This document shows, piece by piece, positions 43,445 to 55,459 of a stretch of 64,000 bases of DNA. The stretch comes from Asterias amurensis. Taxonomy: Eukaryota; Echinodermata; Asteroidea; Forcipulatida; Asteriidae. How positions within the stretch are numbered: position 1 is the stretch's first letter; the number at the start of each line of letters is the position of its first letter. The position numbers were made by a program, and so were the translations under genes. The stretch is taken from assembly GCF_032118995.1 (NCBI RefSeq), contig NC_092663.1:5952001-6016000 (forward strand). The letters are read 5' to 3'. The notes below the pieces were generated by a model that was not told the DNA's origin, searched no databases, and worked only from the letters and a program-made list of their open reading frames with translations.

Positions 43445-44875
43445 GAGAAAACATTAGGCTGGGCTGAAGTATGACTTGCTTACAATTTTACAGAAAACAA
43501 TAATATTCCCGGTATGTTTTTGTTAATTGATTTGATGAAAGCCTTTGATTCAGTTTCACACAGTTTCATTTTGAAGGTTCCTGAACAATTTAATTTCGGC
43601 CCTCCAATTCAGAATTGGTTTAGATTTTTTTTTATAGCGGGGCGAAGGCTTCCGTTCTGGTGAATGGTTTTCTTTCCGAATATTTTAAGATTGAAAGAGG
43701 TTTGTAGACGGGGCGATGGCTTGAGCTCCTACTTATTCCTGTTATGTGCAGAAGTGTTCGGAATGTTGATCCGAAAAGACAAAGTGAGGGCATAATGGCT
43801 AGCGGTTGTGAGTTCAGGCTTTCCCAATATGCCGATGACACAGTTTTTTTTTTTTTTTTGACGGCTCAGAAGGCTCCTTTGAAACACATTAACTATAAAC
43901 ACTGGGCCAAAAAGGGTGTGAACTTCGTGTGTGACATTTTTGACTCGCTAGGTGTGGCTCCTGACTCGCTAGGTGTGGCTCCTGACTCGCTAGGTGTGGC
44001 TCCTGACTCGCTAGGTGTGGCTCCTGACTCGCTAGGTGTGGCTCCTTCTCTTGTGGCCTTTCAAAGAAAGTTCAGGGTCAGAACATTTTTTTTAGAGTAC
44101 GGGTGCGTGGTTAATGCAATCAAACATTCATTCCGTAGCGTACTGAAGGGAGAAACTACAGAAATTGCTCGCCCTTTTGTACCATTTAATTTGAGACTTT
44201 GTTGATGGACAAAAAGGGCTCCACCCGTCTGTACAGTCCAGCAAACAAATGGGAAGAACCAATTGGTGTGAATTTTCCGACTCCAAAATGGCACATTATC
44301 TGTGGTTTACCCTTTAATTGTACATGTGACACTAAGCTACGTTGGTTCCAGCTTAGATTGGTGCATAGAATTCTGGGTGTAAATTCCTTTCTTTCTAAAA
44401 TTGGTCGGAAGGATTATAATGTGTGTACTTTTTGTAAAAACGGAAGAAGAGACAGTATAGTCCACTCTGTTTTTTTGGCGTCAGATAAAACACTGGTTGA
44501 TTAATTCACTGAACATTGATATTAATTTTGACAACACGACCAAGCTGTTTGGAGTCCTTAATAGAAAATTATCTGCTCTTAATTTAATTCTTATTCTTTG
44601 CCGTTTTCATATCGCATGAAGATGAATGACAGAAAGCCCTCGTTTATTCTTACAAAACAATAATTATTTTGTTATGGAAACAAATGCCTTTGTTAAGAAT
44701 AACAACTTAGACACGTTCCATACCAAATGGGAACATTTTGTATTGCTATGTCAAGCATATCAATTTCCTGCTTTTGCCATTTGCCAATTCTATTTTCGTA
44801 TCGTTATTATGAGTAGTTGGTTTTACCAGTAGTTTGTGTAGCTCTGTACATTGAAGAAACTTGAATAAAATTCCC
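43445..44875 (+). mobile_element. Decayed L1/Tx1-like LINE, 5'-truncated
   Basis: Reverse-transcriptase blocks are readable in several frames: GMFLLIDLMKAFDSVSHSF (motif A), then FLSEYFKIERG, then GCEFRLSQYADDT (motif C, catalytic DD). Farther on, LRWFQLRLVHRILGVNSFL...CTFCKNG resembles the C-terminal zinc-finger block of L1/Tx1-type elements. Stops and frameshifts separate the blocks, and much between motif C and the C-terminus is gone. The endonuclease is absent. The 3' end near gaacttgaataaaattc is followed by a G-run. Confidence 0.75.
43942..44046 (+). repeat. 21-bp tandem repeat, five units, inside the LINE remnant
   Basis: gactcgctaggtgtggctcc(t) occurs five times without change, 105 bases in all. 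In the open frame it reads DSLGVAP five times. Perfect identity in a decayed LINE shows a recent local expansion. Confidence 0.9.
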
Positions 44876-45286
44876 CCTCCAAGGGGGGGGGGGGGAAGTA
44901 TATATATATTTATCATTAATTGCAAATACTATAGACCTACAGCGATATGAGAGGTACGCAGTGGAGTCGTATAAAACGAACACAAGTGGGCCCAACACAC
45001 TTCATTGGGGTACCTGAGGCCACTGGGAGCCAAGATCAAAGACAACCTGTACAAGAAGCGTCGGTCTCTTCCAGAAACAAAAGATTCAATTAATTTCCAA
45101 ATATTAACGGTTATGTTTATCGATGAGCCAGATTATACAAAAAACATGATGGGGCACCACAGCAAAAGCTGGGGGATTTATCATTTTGCTGTTTTGTGTT
45201 TTGCCTTTATGCTTGATTCTTGCTGGGCATTTTTGCTGTCAGGGTTTTCTAGTTTGTTTGCACACGTTGAGACAGGTGAGCTAGGT
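44876..45286. other. Spacer with a G-run and a TA run
   Basis: gggggggggggg followed by tatatatat at about 44884-44912, then unassigned DNA. A short frame at 45005-45298 has no recognised homology. Confidence 0.4.
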
Positions 45287-45676
45287 TTAAGACACTGATC
45301 ACTATTGGTAATAGTCAAAGACCAGTCTTCTCTCTTGGTGTATCTAAACATATGCAAAAAATAACAAACCTGTAATAATTTGAACTCAATTGGTCGTCGA
45401 AGTTGCGAGATAATAATGAAAGAAAAAACACCCTTGTCACACGAAGTTGTATGCTTTCATCAGATGCTTGATTTCAAGACCTCAAATTCCAAATCTGAGG
45501 TCTCTAAATCAAATTCGTGGAAAATTACTTCTTTCTCGAAAAATACGTTTATTTCAGAGGGAGCGTTTCTCACAATGTTTTATGCTATCAACCTCTCGCC
45601 ATTACTCATTACCAAGTAAGGTTCTGTGATAATAATTATCTTGAGTAACTACCAATAGTGTCCACTGCCTATAAAT
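45287..45676. mobile_element. GGACAC miniature element (family J), copy 5
   Basis: The left end ttaagacactgatcactattgg is decayed and the right end is ccaatagtgtccactgcct. The central hairpin is tcaagacctcaaa / tgaggtctctaaat. A 30-base fragment of another end lies at 45786-45815. Confidence 0.7.
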
Positions 45677-45846
45677 AAGGAAGGTTCGCCTCGTCAGTTT
45701 TGTACCTGTACTTACACAAGTTTTTTGTTTGTTTCAGGGAATCACACACAGTTGTTGAAGTAGATAAAGGAGCTGAATAGAATAAAAGGCAGTGGACACT
45801 ATTGATTGTTCACTTAAAGTAGGGTTTCAATTTTATAAGTGACCAA

Positions 45847-47430
45847 TTACTGACTGCAATGCTGAATATCATCACCGATGAACGTAATCTTATTTGAATG
45901 TGAACAGTAGACCTGAATATCTTCACCGATGAACGTAAACTTATTTGAATGTGAACAGCAGTCCTGAATATCTTCACCGATGAACGTAAACTTATTTGAA
46001 TGTGAACAGCAGTCCTGAATATCATCACAGATGAACGTAATCTTATTTGAATGTGAACAGTAGACCTGAATATCATTACAGATGAACGTAATCTTATTTG
46101 AATGTGAACAGTAGACCTGAATATCATTACAGATGAACGTAATCTTATTTGAATGTGAACAGTAGACCTGAATATCATCAAAGATCAACGTAATCTTCTT
46201 TGAACGTGAACAGTAGACCTGAATATCATTACAGATGAACGTAATCTTATTTGAATGTGAACAGCAGACCTGAATATCATTACAGATGAACGTAATCTTA
46301 TTTGAATGCGAACAGCAGACCTGAATATCATCACAGATGAACGTTATCTTATTCGAATGTGAGCAGTAGACCTGAATATCATCACAGATGAACGTAATCT
46401 TATTTGAATGTGAACAGTAGACCTGAATATCATCACAGATGAACGTAATCTTATTTGAATGTGAACAGTAGACCTGAATATTATCACAGATGAACGTAAT
46501 CTTATTTGAATGTGAACAGTAGACCTGAATATCATTACAGGTGAACGTAATCTTATTTGAATGCGAACAGCAGACCTGAATATCATCACAGATCAACGTA
46601 ATCTTCTTATTTGAACGTGAACAGCAGACCTGAATATCATCCCAGATGAACGTAATCTCAATTGAATGTGAACAGTAGACCTGAATATTATCACAGAAGA
46701 ACGTAATCTTATTTGAATGGGAACAGCAGATCTGAATATCATCACAGATGAACGTAAACTTATTTGAATGCGAACAGCAGACCTGAATATCATCACAGAT
46801 GAACGTAATCTTATTTGAATGTGAACAGCAGTCCTGAATATCATCACAGATGAACGTAATCTCAATTGAATGTGAACAGTAGACCTGCATATCATCACAG
46901 ATGAACGTAATCTCAATTGAATGCAAACAGCAGACCTGAATATCATCACAGATGAACGTAATCTTATTTGAATGTGAACAGCAGTCCTGAATATCATCAC
47001 AGATGAACGTAAACTTATTTGAATGCGAACAGCAGACCTGAATATCATCACAGATGAACGTAAACTTATTTGAGTGTGAACAGCAGACCTGAATATCATC
47101 ACAGATGAACGTAATCTTATTTGAATGTGAACAGCAGACCTGAATATCATTACAGGTGAACGTAATCTTATTTGAATGCGAACAGCAGACCTGAATATCA
47201 TCACAGATGAACGTTATCTTATTTGAATGTGAGCAGTAGACCTGAATATCATCACAGATGCACGTAATCTTATTTGAATGTGAACAGTAGACCTGAATAT
47301 CATCACAGATGAACGTAATCTTATTTGAATGTGAACAGTAGACCTGAATATTATCACAGATCAACGTAATCTTATTTGAATGTGAACAGTAGACCTGAAT
47401 ATCATCACAGATCAACGTAATCTTCTTATT
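45847..47430 (-). repeat. 51-bp minisatellite, about 31 units, open in two frames on the minus strand
   Basis: The unit on the given strand is ctgaatatcatcacagatga acgtaatctt atttgaatgt gaacagcaga c with few variants. Because 51 is 17 codons, a minus-strand frame stays open for 549 codons (47496-45847) as repeats of ICDDIQVYCSHSNKITF. A second frame is open for up to 203 codons as MIFRSAVHIQIRLRSSV. Units resemble each other in a longer pattern: the variant acgttatctt...gtgagcag at 46341 recurs at 47211, 870 bases away (17 units plus one extra codon). No protein family is recognised, and the open frames are expected from the period alone. Confidence 0.85.
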
Positions 47431-48936
47431 AGTGATCATTCGTTTTACACGTTCAAAGCACCGTAGCACGTCCAGATCTTGGCAATGCCCAATCACAAGC
47501 TGGATACTGAAGGCTCCACCCTACTCGGACCGTTGTCTTTGTTAAACGCTATACATATTCATGTATACGTTATTCAATAGAGGCAGGAGAGCTGGAGGCA
47601 TGTGTAAGCCCCAGGAAAATTATCTTATTGTCTGCTCCTTGAAAAGCATGCAGGTAGCGGACAATCACTCAGAAGGTAGTGCTAGCATTCACTATAGAGG
47701 AATGATTTACTAAGAATTGCTGTTGTCCACGAGTGCCCGGCCAAATATAACCAAAGGAAAAGGCGAAAAGGGGCACATTTTTGATTTTTTTTTAAGTACC
47801 CTCTTAAACTATTTTGCAAAGAAATGTATGTTAAGAAGGGGCTGGGTGAAGCATGTTGGGTGTCACTGTGGCCGAATAACATAAGGATTTATTTATAACT
47901 GTTAAAGCTGATACTCCAGCGTCCTTTACTTACTGTTATTATGTGCAAACACAAAAACACGATATTCATATCACTCGGGTGTTGGATTGAAACTCCACAA
48001 TCCAGTAGGGATCACACAAAGTAGGGTTTAAAAAGAAATGAAAAAAATATAATATTGTAAGTGACCAACTAATCTTATTTGAATGTGAACAGCAGACCTG
48101 AATATCATTACAGCTGAACGTAATCTTATTTGAATGTGAACAGCAGTCCTGAATATCAATTTACAGACGAACGTAATCTTATTAGAATGTGAACTGCAGT
48201 CCTGAATATCATTACAGACGAACGTAGTCTTATTTAAATGTGAACAGCAGTCCTGAATATCATTACAGACGAACGTTATCTTATTTGAATGTGAACAGCA
48301 GTCCTGAATATCATTACAGACGAACGTAATCTTATTTGAATGTGAACAGCAGTCCTGAATATCATTACAGATGAACGTTATCTTATTTGAATGTAAACAG
48401 CAGTCCTGAATATCATTACAGATGAACGTTATCTCATTTGAATGTAAACAGCAGTCCTGAATATCATTACAGACGAACGTAAACTTATTTGAATGTGAAC
48501 AGCAGACTTTTTCTTTACAAGTTGAGTACACCTACATTGTTAGACTCAACTGCCCAACCAAAGGGACTTACACATATTGTATTGGGCTCACAAATAGTGG
48601 TATTATACTGTATAATAGGCTATTGTTGCATTTTTTTTACACACCCTGCTTGCTTAGTAAATCATTCCTCTATAGTGAATGCTAGCACTACCTTCTGAGT
48701 GATTGTCCGCTACCTGCATGCTTTTCAAGGAGCAGACAATAAGATAATTTTCCTGGGGCTTACACATGCCTCCAGCTCTCCTGCCTCTATTGAATAACGT
48801 ATACATGAATATGTATAGCGTTTAACAAAGACAACGGTCCGAGTAGGGTGGAGCCTTCAGTATCCAGCTTGTGATTGGGCATTGGCAAGATCTGGACGTG
48901 CTACGGTGCAATGAACGTGTAAAACGAATGATCACT
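47431..48936. mobile_element. 1.5-kb TIR element inside the 51-bp array, carrying its own array block
   Basis: The inverted repeats of about 280 bases begin AGTGATCATTCGTTTTACACG and end in the complement. The target ATT is duplicated (47428-47430, 48937-48939) within ttcttATTtgaacg of the array. The inner 51-bp block at 48070-48510 is preceded by aaagtagggttt...taagtgaccaa, which also precedes the outer array at about 45818-45848. No transposase is seen. Confidence 0.8.
48070..48510 (-). repeat. 51-bp minisatellite block within the TIR element, about 8.5 units
   Basis: Same unit as the outer array, but with the variants acagacgaacgt and cagcagtcctg in nearly every unit. It is a distinct, separately homogenised sub-family. 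A minus-strand frame is open across it (FVCNDIQDCCSHSNKIT repeats). Confidence 0.85.
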
Positions 48937-49475
48937 ATTTGAACGTGAACAGCAGACCTGAATATCATCACAGATGAACGTAATCTCAATTGAATGTGAA
49001 CAGTAGACCTGAATATTATCACAGAAGAACGTAATCTTATTTGAATGGGAACAGCAGATCTGAATATCATCACAGATGAACGTAAACTTATTTGAATGCG
49101 AACAGCAGACCTGAATATCATCACAGATGAACGCAATCTTATTTGAATGTGAACAGCAGTCCTGAATATCATCACAGATGAACGTAATCTCAATTGAATG
49201 TGAACAGTAGACCTGAATATCATCACAGATGAACGTAATCTCAATTGAATGCAAACAGCAGACCTGAATATCATCACAGATGAACGTAATCTTATTTGAA
49301 TGTGAACAGCAGTCCTGAATATCATCACAGATGAACGTAATCTTATTTCAATGTGAACAGCAGACCTGAATATCATCACAGATGAACGTAATCTTATTTG
49401 AATGTGAAATCACAGATGAACGTAATCTTATTTGAATGTGAACAGTAGACCTAAATATCATCAGAGATCAACCTT
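48937..49475 (-). repeat. 51-bp minisatellite, continuation of the outer array
   Basis: The order of variants at 48940-49320 (ctcaattg, tattatcacagaag, gaatgggaacagcagatctg) is the same as at 46604-46995. This block therefore continues the outer array in register after the inserted element. Confidence 0.85.
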
Positions 49476-50090
49476 AGCGCCATAAGCCCCGCTCTCGGCG
49501 GATACCGGTGTCATGGGGAACTCTGTTCCCCGCACAATGTAACGGGGGAACAGAGTCTCCTAGGGGATTCTGTCCACCCGGCTAGGTTTTCTGTCCGCCG
49601 GGGGAATTTGTCCCCCTCTCATTTTAGACCAAATTTGTAGTTATATTTTTATATCATTTGTTTTCGTCTAATTGACTCATGTAATCTTTTCAAACAATAA
49701 AATAAGACATTTGTTGTTCCTTTTCATTAAAAATGCTCAACTTTGGGGAACTATGTGCAGCGTAGGCTGCCTGCAAATGTGCGCAATAGTATTGTTTCGT
49801 GTGGGCCTCCAAATACCGACGTGGAGATAAGACTGGGAAGTAGGCATAGCTACTTCCAATATTATAGTTTTGGAATCAAGTCGATATTCGTTGGGATGGC
49901 CGATCGGAACTACCTTAAGTGGTGTATCCAACTCCGTTTCGTTTTTCACGAAAAGATGTGGAAATCATATTGAAAATAATTATTCTGAAGGTAAAGCTGC
50001 AACGTTAATTATTGTACAGGCCCACATTGATACAACAGGTCTTCGAATATGTCTTCTGATCACCAATTTGTTGTTTTGAGGGTATATAAG
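49476..50090. other. No gene recognised
   Basis: GC-richer start (ccccgctctcggcggatacc) then unassigned DNA. Overlapping frames at 49737-49973 on both strands have no family resemblance. Confidence 0.4.
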
Positions 50091-50295
50091 CAGGGGCGTC
50101 AATCCGTCTTGAAAGGGGGGGGGGGACCATAACATTTACGGAGTGGGGTCCGGGCCCGCTTTTGGGCCCCGGGAAATTGTTTAGGCCGTAGATGCTCTCT
50201 GGTGCAATCTAGGGAGTCTGAGGGGTGATGTTCCTCCCTCTCAGATGTTGAAATTTAATGCCTATTTCAAGCTATGATCCACCTATTTTTGCTTT
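50091..50295. repeat. Family Q repeat with CAGGGGCGTCAATCC end
   Basis: It starts CAGGGGCGTCAATCC, a hAT-like terminus, then a G-run, ggagtggggtccgggcccgc, gccgtagatgctctctggtgc and aatctagggagtctgagggg. These are the same words as at 1176-1575, inverted. The right end is not identified. Confidence 0.45.
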
Positions 50296-50415
50296 CATGG
50301 TTATTGTACCTAACAAAAAATGTGACTAAAGCGCAAGTATAATCAAAAGTTAAACTGGAGCAGGAGAGAGTGCTATATAGAAAACATGAGAGCTATATGA
50401 GCAAAGCTATTTAAT

Positions 50416-51015
50416 TTAAAGTCACCTGGAAATAATTTTTTTTTCAAACATTAGAGTATAATTATGTTCCTGAACAATAACATAATTTTTTGAGTGATTG
50501 TTTTTAACGATTTATACGTTTAAAAAAAATAATAAAGTTGTGTGGGGGTGACTCCGCCTACCCCTTTCGTGACGTCAATCGATACAGACTTTGTCCCGAT
50601 CGAACATCGAAGACATGTACGTGCAAGTACATTCAAGTCCTAGTGGTGAGTTTGTACGTTTCGAAAAAGGTTTTTTCTTTCATTTTTTCCGGCAATGTCG
50701 ACCAGGTGTACTGCTGCATGGATGCAGCAAAACAACTAAAGATGGGGTCAGTTTGCAAAGTGGTCCGGTCCGACGTCTTTTCCTTCGCTGTGTAGCAAAC
50801 ACTTCGAGCCGTCGTGCTTCGAGAACCCGGAATACACTTCACATTTTGTCATGAAGAGAAAAGTTCTTTTCTAAAACATGACGCGGTCCCAACAATTTTT
50901 CCAGCTAGTGGGGAAGTCGAAGAAGGTTGAGGGCATGTGTTAAGCTTGCGCACAGCGTCACTTACTTGTGTTGGCACTGCACTGCATGCGATTCATCGCG
51001 CCTCGATTGACGTCG
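50416..51015 (+). mobile_element. Kolobok-type remnant, copy 3, truncated
   Basis: It starts TTAAAGTCACCTGGAAATAA. It holds the same THAP start (atgtcgaccaggtgtactgc) with an extra base in the finger, and the same CGKHFEP-type second half slightly altered. The right terminus is missing; the family F fold-back follows. Confidence 0.75.
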
Positions 51016-52210
51016 AAAATTATTTTAGCATGTAAAAACGTATTTTCGTGACAATGGGTCGTATGAATAAAAAGTAGTACTTACTTTTACTTGAAAATTT
51101 CAAGTATTTACTACCATCCATATGAATAAAAGGAAGTTAAAAACTGTTACTTAAAAGTATTTACTAAAATGCTAAAAGTATCTACTTTTACCAAAAAGTA
51201 AATTCTTTTAATTTTAGCACTTACTTTACTTCCATATGAATAAAACGGAGAATATACTACAAAATGCAAGTAAATACTAGTGATTTTTCAAGGTAGCTCC
51301 AGAGCTACCTTGGGCACAGAAGTAAAAGGCTCGTCCGAAGAAATGACAGTATTTATGAATGTTCCTCACAGGATAAATGTTTTAGTCCAAAGGAACGACA
51401 TCACTGAAATATTAAATAGACACATACACAGTGTTTCACAACAGAAACAATACACACAAACTCAAACTGCTTTTAATCAAACTTGTTTAAATATGCTGAG
51501 GATAAAATAAAACCGTTTGTAAAAAAAAAGGTTTTGTATCATTACAGTAAGCTTTTTAAAAAGATATAAAGAATTTTTCAACTCAGAAATGAATGCCTCG
51601 ATCATTAGGGCTTATTGTTCATAAAATCAGAAGAAGTAATTTTTTAAACAATTAAATGCATTTCAATAGAATGTTGTTCGTGCTATATTAAAACTTTTAA
51701 GTTTAATTTAAATAGCTATGCTCATATCCAGCTCTCATCTTCTCTATACAGCGCTGTCATGCACTCCAAGTGTGTCCAGATGAGTCGTCTTCATCAAAAT
51801 GTTGTCAGAATAAAAACCTCATGGCTGACTTGAAGATTTCTATGTTTCTATTAAATCAAATGCTGCTTTGGCTGTGTGTGTGAGCGCGTACGTAGATGTG
51901 AATGGGAGTTGTAATACAAAGGAAACCTTTTGTTAAGAGCCATTCAGCCATGGTATATCAGGAGTATTTACTCCAAAGCATTAAGTGAATACTTTGCAGT
52001 AAAAGAATAGGTTTATTCATACGGAATTCAGAAGATGCGTTTACTAAATGCTTCTACTTAGAAGTTTATGCTTTTACTTTTTGCTTAGTACTTGTCAGTA
52101 AATACTATTTTTTATTGATACGACCCATTGTTTTACTCATTTCTCAGAAAACTACAGCACATCAGCAACTAATATTTTAAGGTACGCGTTCTACTATCAG
52201 TATCTTCAAA
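51016..52210. mobile_element. Fold-back element, family F, copy 2, interrupted
   Basis: aaaattattttagcatgtaaaaacgtattttcgtgacaat (51016-51053 region) and attgttttactcatttctcag...tatcagtatcttcaaac (52126-52210) are the two sides of the F element. The long-TIR element lies between them. Confidence 0.55.
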
Positions 52211-52532
52211 CGGTGTTTCTGTTGTGAAACACTGTGCATGGGTCTATTTAGTGTTTTAGTCCAAGGTATAGCTCTGCTCTGAGAGCTACCTTGACAAATG
52301 ACCAGTACTTGTTTGCATTTTGTAGTATTTTCTCCTTTTTATTCTTAAAATGGAAGTATAAGTAAGTGCTAAACAGAAAGTGATTTACTTTTCATTAAAA
52401 GTAGATACTTTTAGCAATTTAGTAAATACTTTCCAGTAAAAGCCTTTACTTCCTTTTATTCATGGATGGTAGTAAACACTTGAATTTGTCATTTAAAAGA
52501 AAATACTAGTTTTTAATTCATACGACCCATTA
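51054..52532. mobile_element. Long-TIR element complex with GGGTCGTATGAAT ends
   Basis: The left arm begins aatgggtcgtatgaataaaa. Two right-hand ends of the same family occur, ...attgatacgacccatt at 52127 and ...aattcatacgacccatt at 52532. The outer right arm (52255-52532) mirrors the left arm (51054-51300) over about 240 bases, including aaggtagctc. Repeated agtaaatact / agtatttact words fill the arms. At least two copies are nested or overlapping. No gene is seen in 51300-51950. Confidence 0.6.
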
Positions 52533-52599
52533 GCCTTTAAAATGTAAACAGCAGTAGAACCTTTTGAGTATCTTCAGTTGCGGATCGAAGACAAAAGTT

Positions 52600-52775
52600 T
52601 TAGGGGGTAAATCTGTCGACGAGTGAGCATGCGAGTGTGAAGCGTTTACGGCATGGATCCGGGACCGCTTAAGAGCCCGGGAAAATTTTGCATTTTAATG
52701 CTCTGTGATGCAATCTAGGGCCAATTTTGAGGGGGGCATTTTGATATAGTGTCCCCTACCCTTCAAAAGGTTGTT
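52600..52775. repeat. Family Q repeat, third locus
   Basis: The words catggatccgggaccgcttaag, gcccgggaaaattttgc and ctgtgatgcaatctaggg match 1300-1370 in inverted orientation. Confidence 0.45.
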
Positions 52776-55459
52776 TCATCCTTTGCCCCCTATTATAAGA
52801 CACAACACACCAGCTTTGCGCATTGTGTGACCGGGGATTGCTTAATTTTTGAAGTGCTTAGCGAGAGTGTCTTTGAAGATATCTAATGAGTTGCTGGAAA
52901 TCACACTACCGGGTAAGGCGTTCCAGTCCTTGATGGTAGCCGGAAAAAAAAAATGTTGCCGTAGATTTTGGTTGAGTGACGAAGTTGATGAAATTGGAGA
53001 TTGTGTTTTCTGGAGGGTCGAGTGGAATGTTGTGCAAAGTCTTGAAGAGGGATTTCAACAAAATAATTGACGAGTTTGTAGAACATCTTCTAGCTTTCCT
53101 TCTTATTTCTAGTTGTTTCTAGCTAAGTTTTTCTAAAATAATGGTGACCCACCTGGCGTTCTACTGTAATTATTTGTGGTGAAGCGAGCTGCTTGTCTTT
53201 GAATTCTTTCCAGGGCTTGACAGTTCTTTGAACTATGTGGGTCCCAGGCTGATGTGGCATACTCTAGGATGGGACGAACCAAACTTGTGTAGGCTAGCGA
53301 TTTTACATGAACAGGGCATTGAGTTCCTTTTACTTAGTATAGCTGAAGCTGTTTGAACGTCCCAGTTTAATGTGTTGGTGATATGAACGCCAAGATACGA
53401 GTGAGTTTCCACAGATGCTAGTTGTTTGACACAAAAGGTGTAGCTGGTGGGGGTGACTTTTCTTGAAGCAATTGTCATAGTAAAACACTTGCTGGGGTTG
53501 AATTGCATGAACCAAGTGTCTTGCCATTCTTCAAGTCGCTTCAGGTCATCTTGTAGAATGGATCTATCCTGAGCTGACTACTGGTGTGATACAACGACAA
53601 TCATCTGCAAACAACCTTGACGAAGAGATTAGTTTGCTAGGAAGATCGTTTATGTTAGCCAAACACATAAGCGGTCCGAGGACAGTCCCTTGAGGTATGC
53701 CCGAGGTGACGGCAACAGACGAGGATGAAGTCCCATTTACGACAACTTGTTGAGTTCTTCCAATGAGAAAGCTTTTTATCCATTTGGCAATATTGCCGTT
53801 GATTCCATATAGTAGTTTAATTTGTGAAGGAGTGGGGAACTTTATCAAAATCTTTGGTAAAGTCTTAGATAGCTGCGTCGACCATGCATTTGCTTATTAT
53901 CGAGCGTCTTTGTCGTTTATATGAGTATAAGTTTAGTCTCAGTAGACCTTTTAGCATGAAACCATGTTGATAATCTGTGAGTATTTGATGATCTTCAAAA
54001 TGTTTCATGATGTGACTATGTAGAATGTGTTCAAGGAGTTTGGAGATAACTGGTGTTAATAAAACTGGTCTATCATTCGCTGGATCACATCTACTTCCCT
54101 TTTTGAATAATGCCGTAACATTGACCTCCTTCCAACCTTTGGGGACTTGGCCCGAATCAGCTGACGACTGAAACAATTCCTAAAGAATTGGTACTAGTTG
54201 ATATGCAAATGTTTTGTAAAAACCAAGGTGGGATACCGTCTGGTCCTTGTGTTTTAGATGGGTTTATCTTAAGTAGTTGGTCTTATTAAAGTGAGATGAT
54301 TAGTTTCACGATTGATCCGTATGGGTTTTCCCCCATGTCTGGCATTGGAGAGGATCCCTCTTCAGCGAAGACGCTTTTGAACTGATTGTTTAGAATGTCT
54401 GCTTACTGAGCGTCCTCACTAATGATGTTCCCTTCATTTTCAATGTCACCAATGTCTTGGTTGTCTTGTCGGAGTTTGGAGATGAAGTTCCAAAATGACT
54501 TTGTTTTTTTCTGGCGTGAGCAGATTTGAGATTCTTGTGGACGATTTTCCTTGCGTCACAAAACTTCTGCCAGTCGCCGTGAAGGTTTGCTCTCTTTGCC
54601 TTGTTGTACAACCGTTTTTTAAGTGTACATAGTTTTTTTTTTAGGTCGTTTGTAAACCATGGTAGGTTGTGTCTTGATGAGGTCATCCGGGTAGGGACAA
54701 TTTTGTTCATTATTTCAGTGATTTTGGTGGCAATCATGTTCCATTTGTCATCCACTGACGTATCCAAAGCAGAAGACATATACTCCTTAAGGAAGGAATT
54801 CAGAGCATATTGAATACCTGTTTGGTCTGCTTTACTACGGATGAAGATTGTGCGTTTTAGTCGACGTTTTAGCTTAGGAGCCCTGTTGTGATCTGACAGT
54901 CCATCGGTTATAGAGAGTCTCTTAATCAAGTCGGGTTTGATTGTATTGTGAATACAAGGTCCAATATGTTCTCTGTGTCACCTTGGATTCTTGTTGCTTG
55001 ATTAACATGTTGGAACAGACCATATTCTTCAGTGAGGGATACTAGCTTTTTTGCAGCGGGTGGTTGTATCCACTTCTGCTGTTGATTTGATGATTTTCCC
55101 AGTTAATGTTTTGAGAATTTGAAGTCCCCAACGAGAAATACGTCATGAGCGTTGATTTTATCTCCAACTCGAGACACGGCTAATTCAAGTTCATAAATTG
55201 TGTCACCTTGCTTTGTCTGATGAGGTACGCTCAAATGTTCCAATGGTAATTGATTTCCTGCCTTTGATTTGAGTTTCCGTCCAGACGCTTTCACAGTCTG
55301 TATCTAGGACAGTCCTATGATTGAGCCGTGGAGTTAGAGTTTTGGTCTTTCCTGAAAACACTGAGATGTGAGGGAAATATCTCACTGTTGTTTAATGAAG
55401 GGTCGAGCCAAGATTCTGTGGCACAGATAACATCTGGTTTGTGTAGCTCATCAATAACT

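Noticed and set aside
46593-47204. 203-codon frame of MIFRSAVHIQIRL repeats as a second protein
   Set aside because: It is the other frame of the same 51-bp array; the period alone keeps it open.
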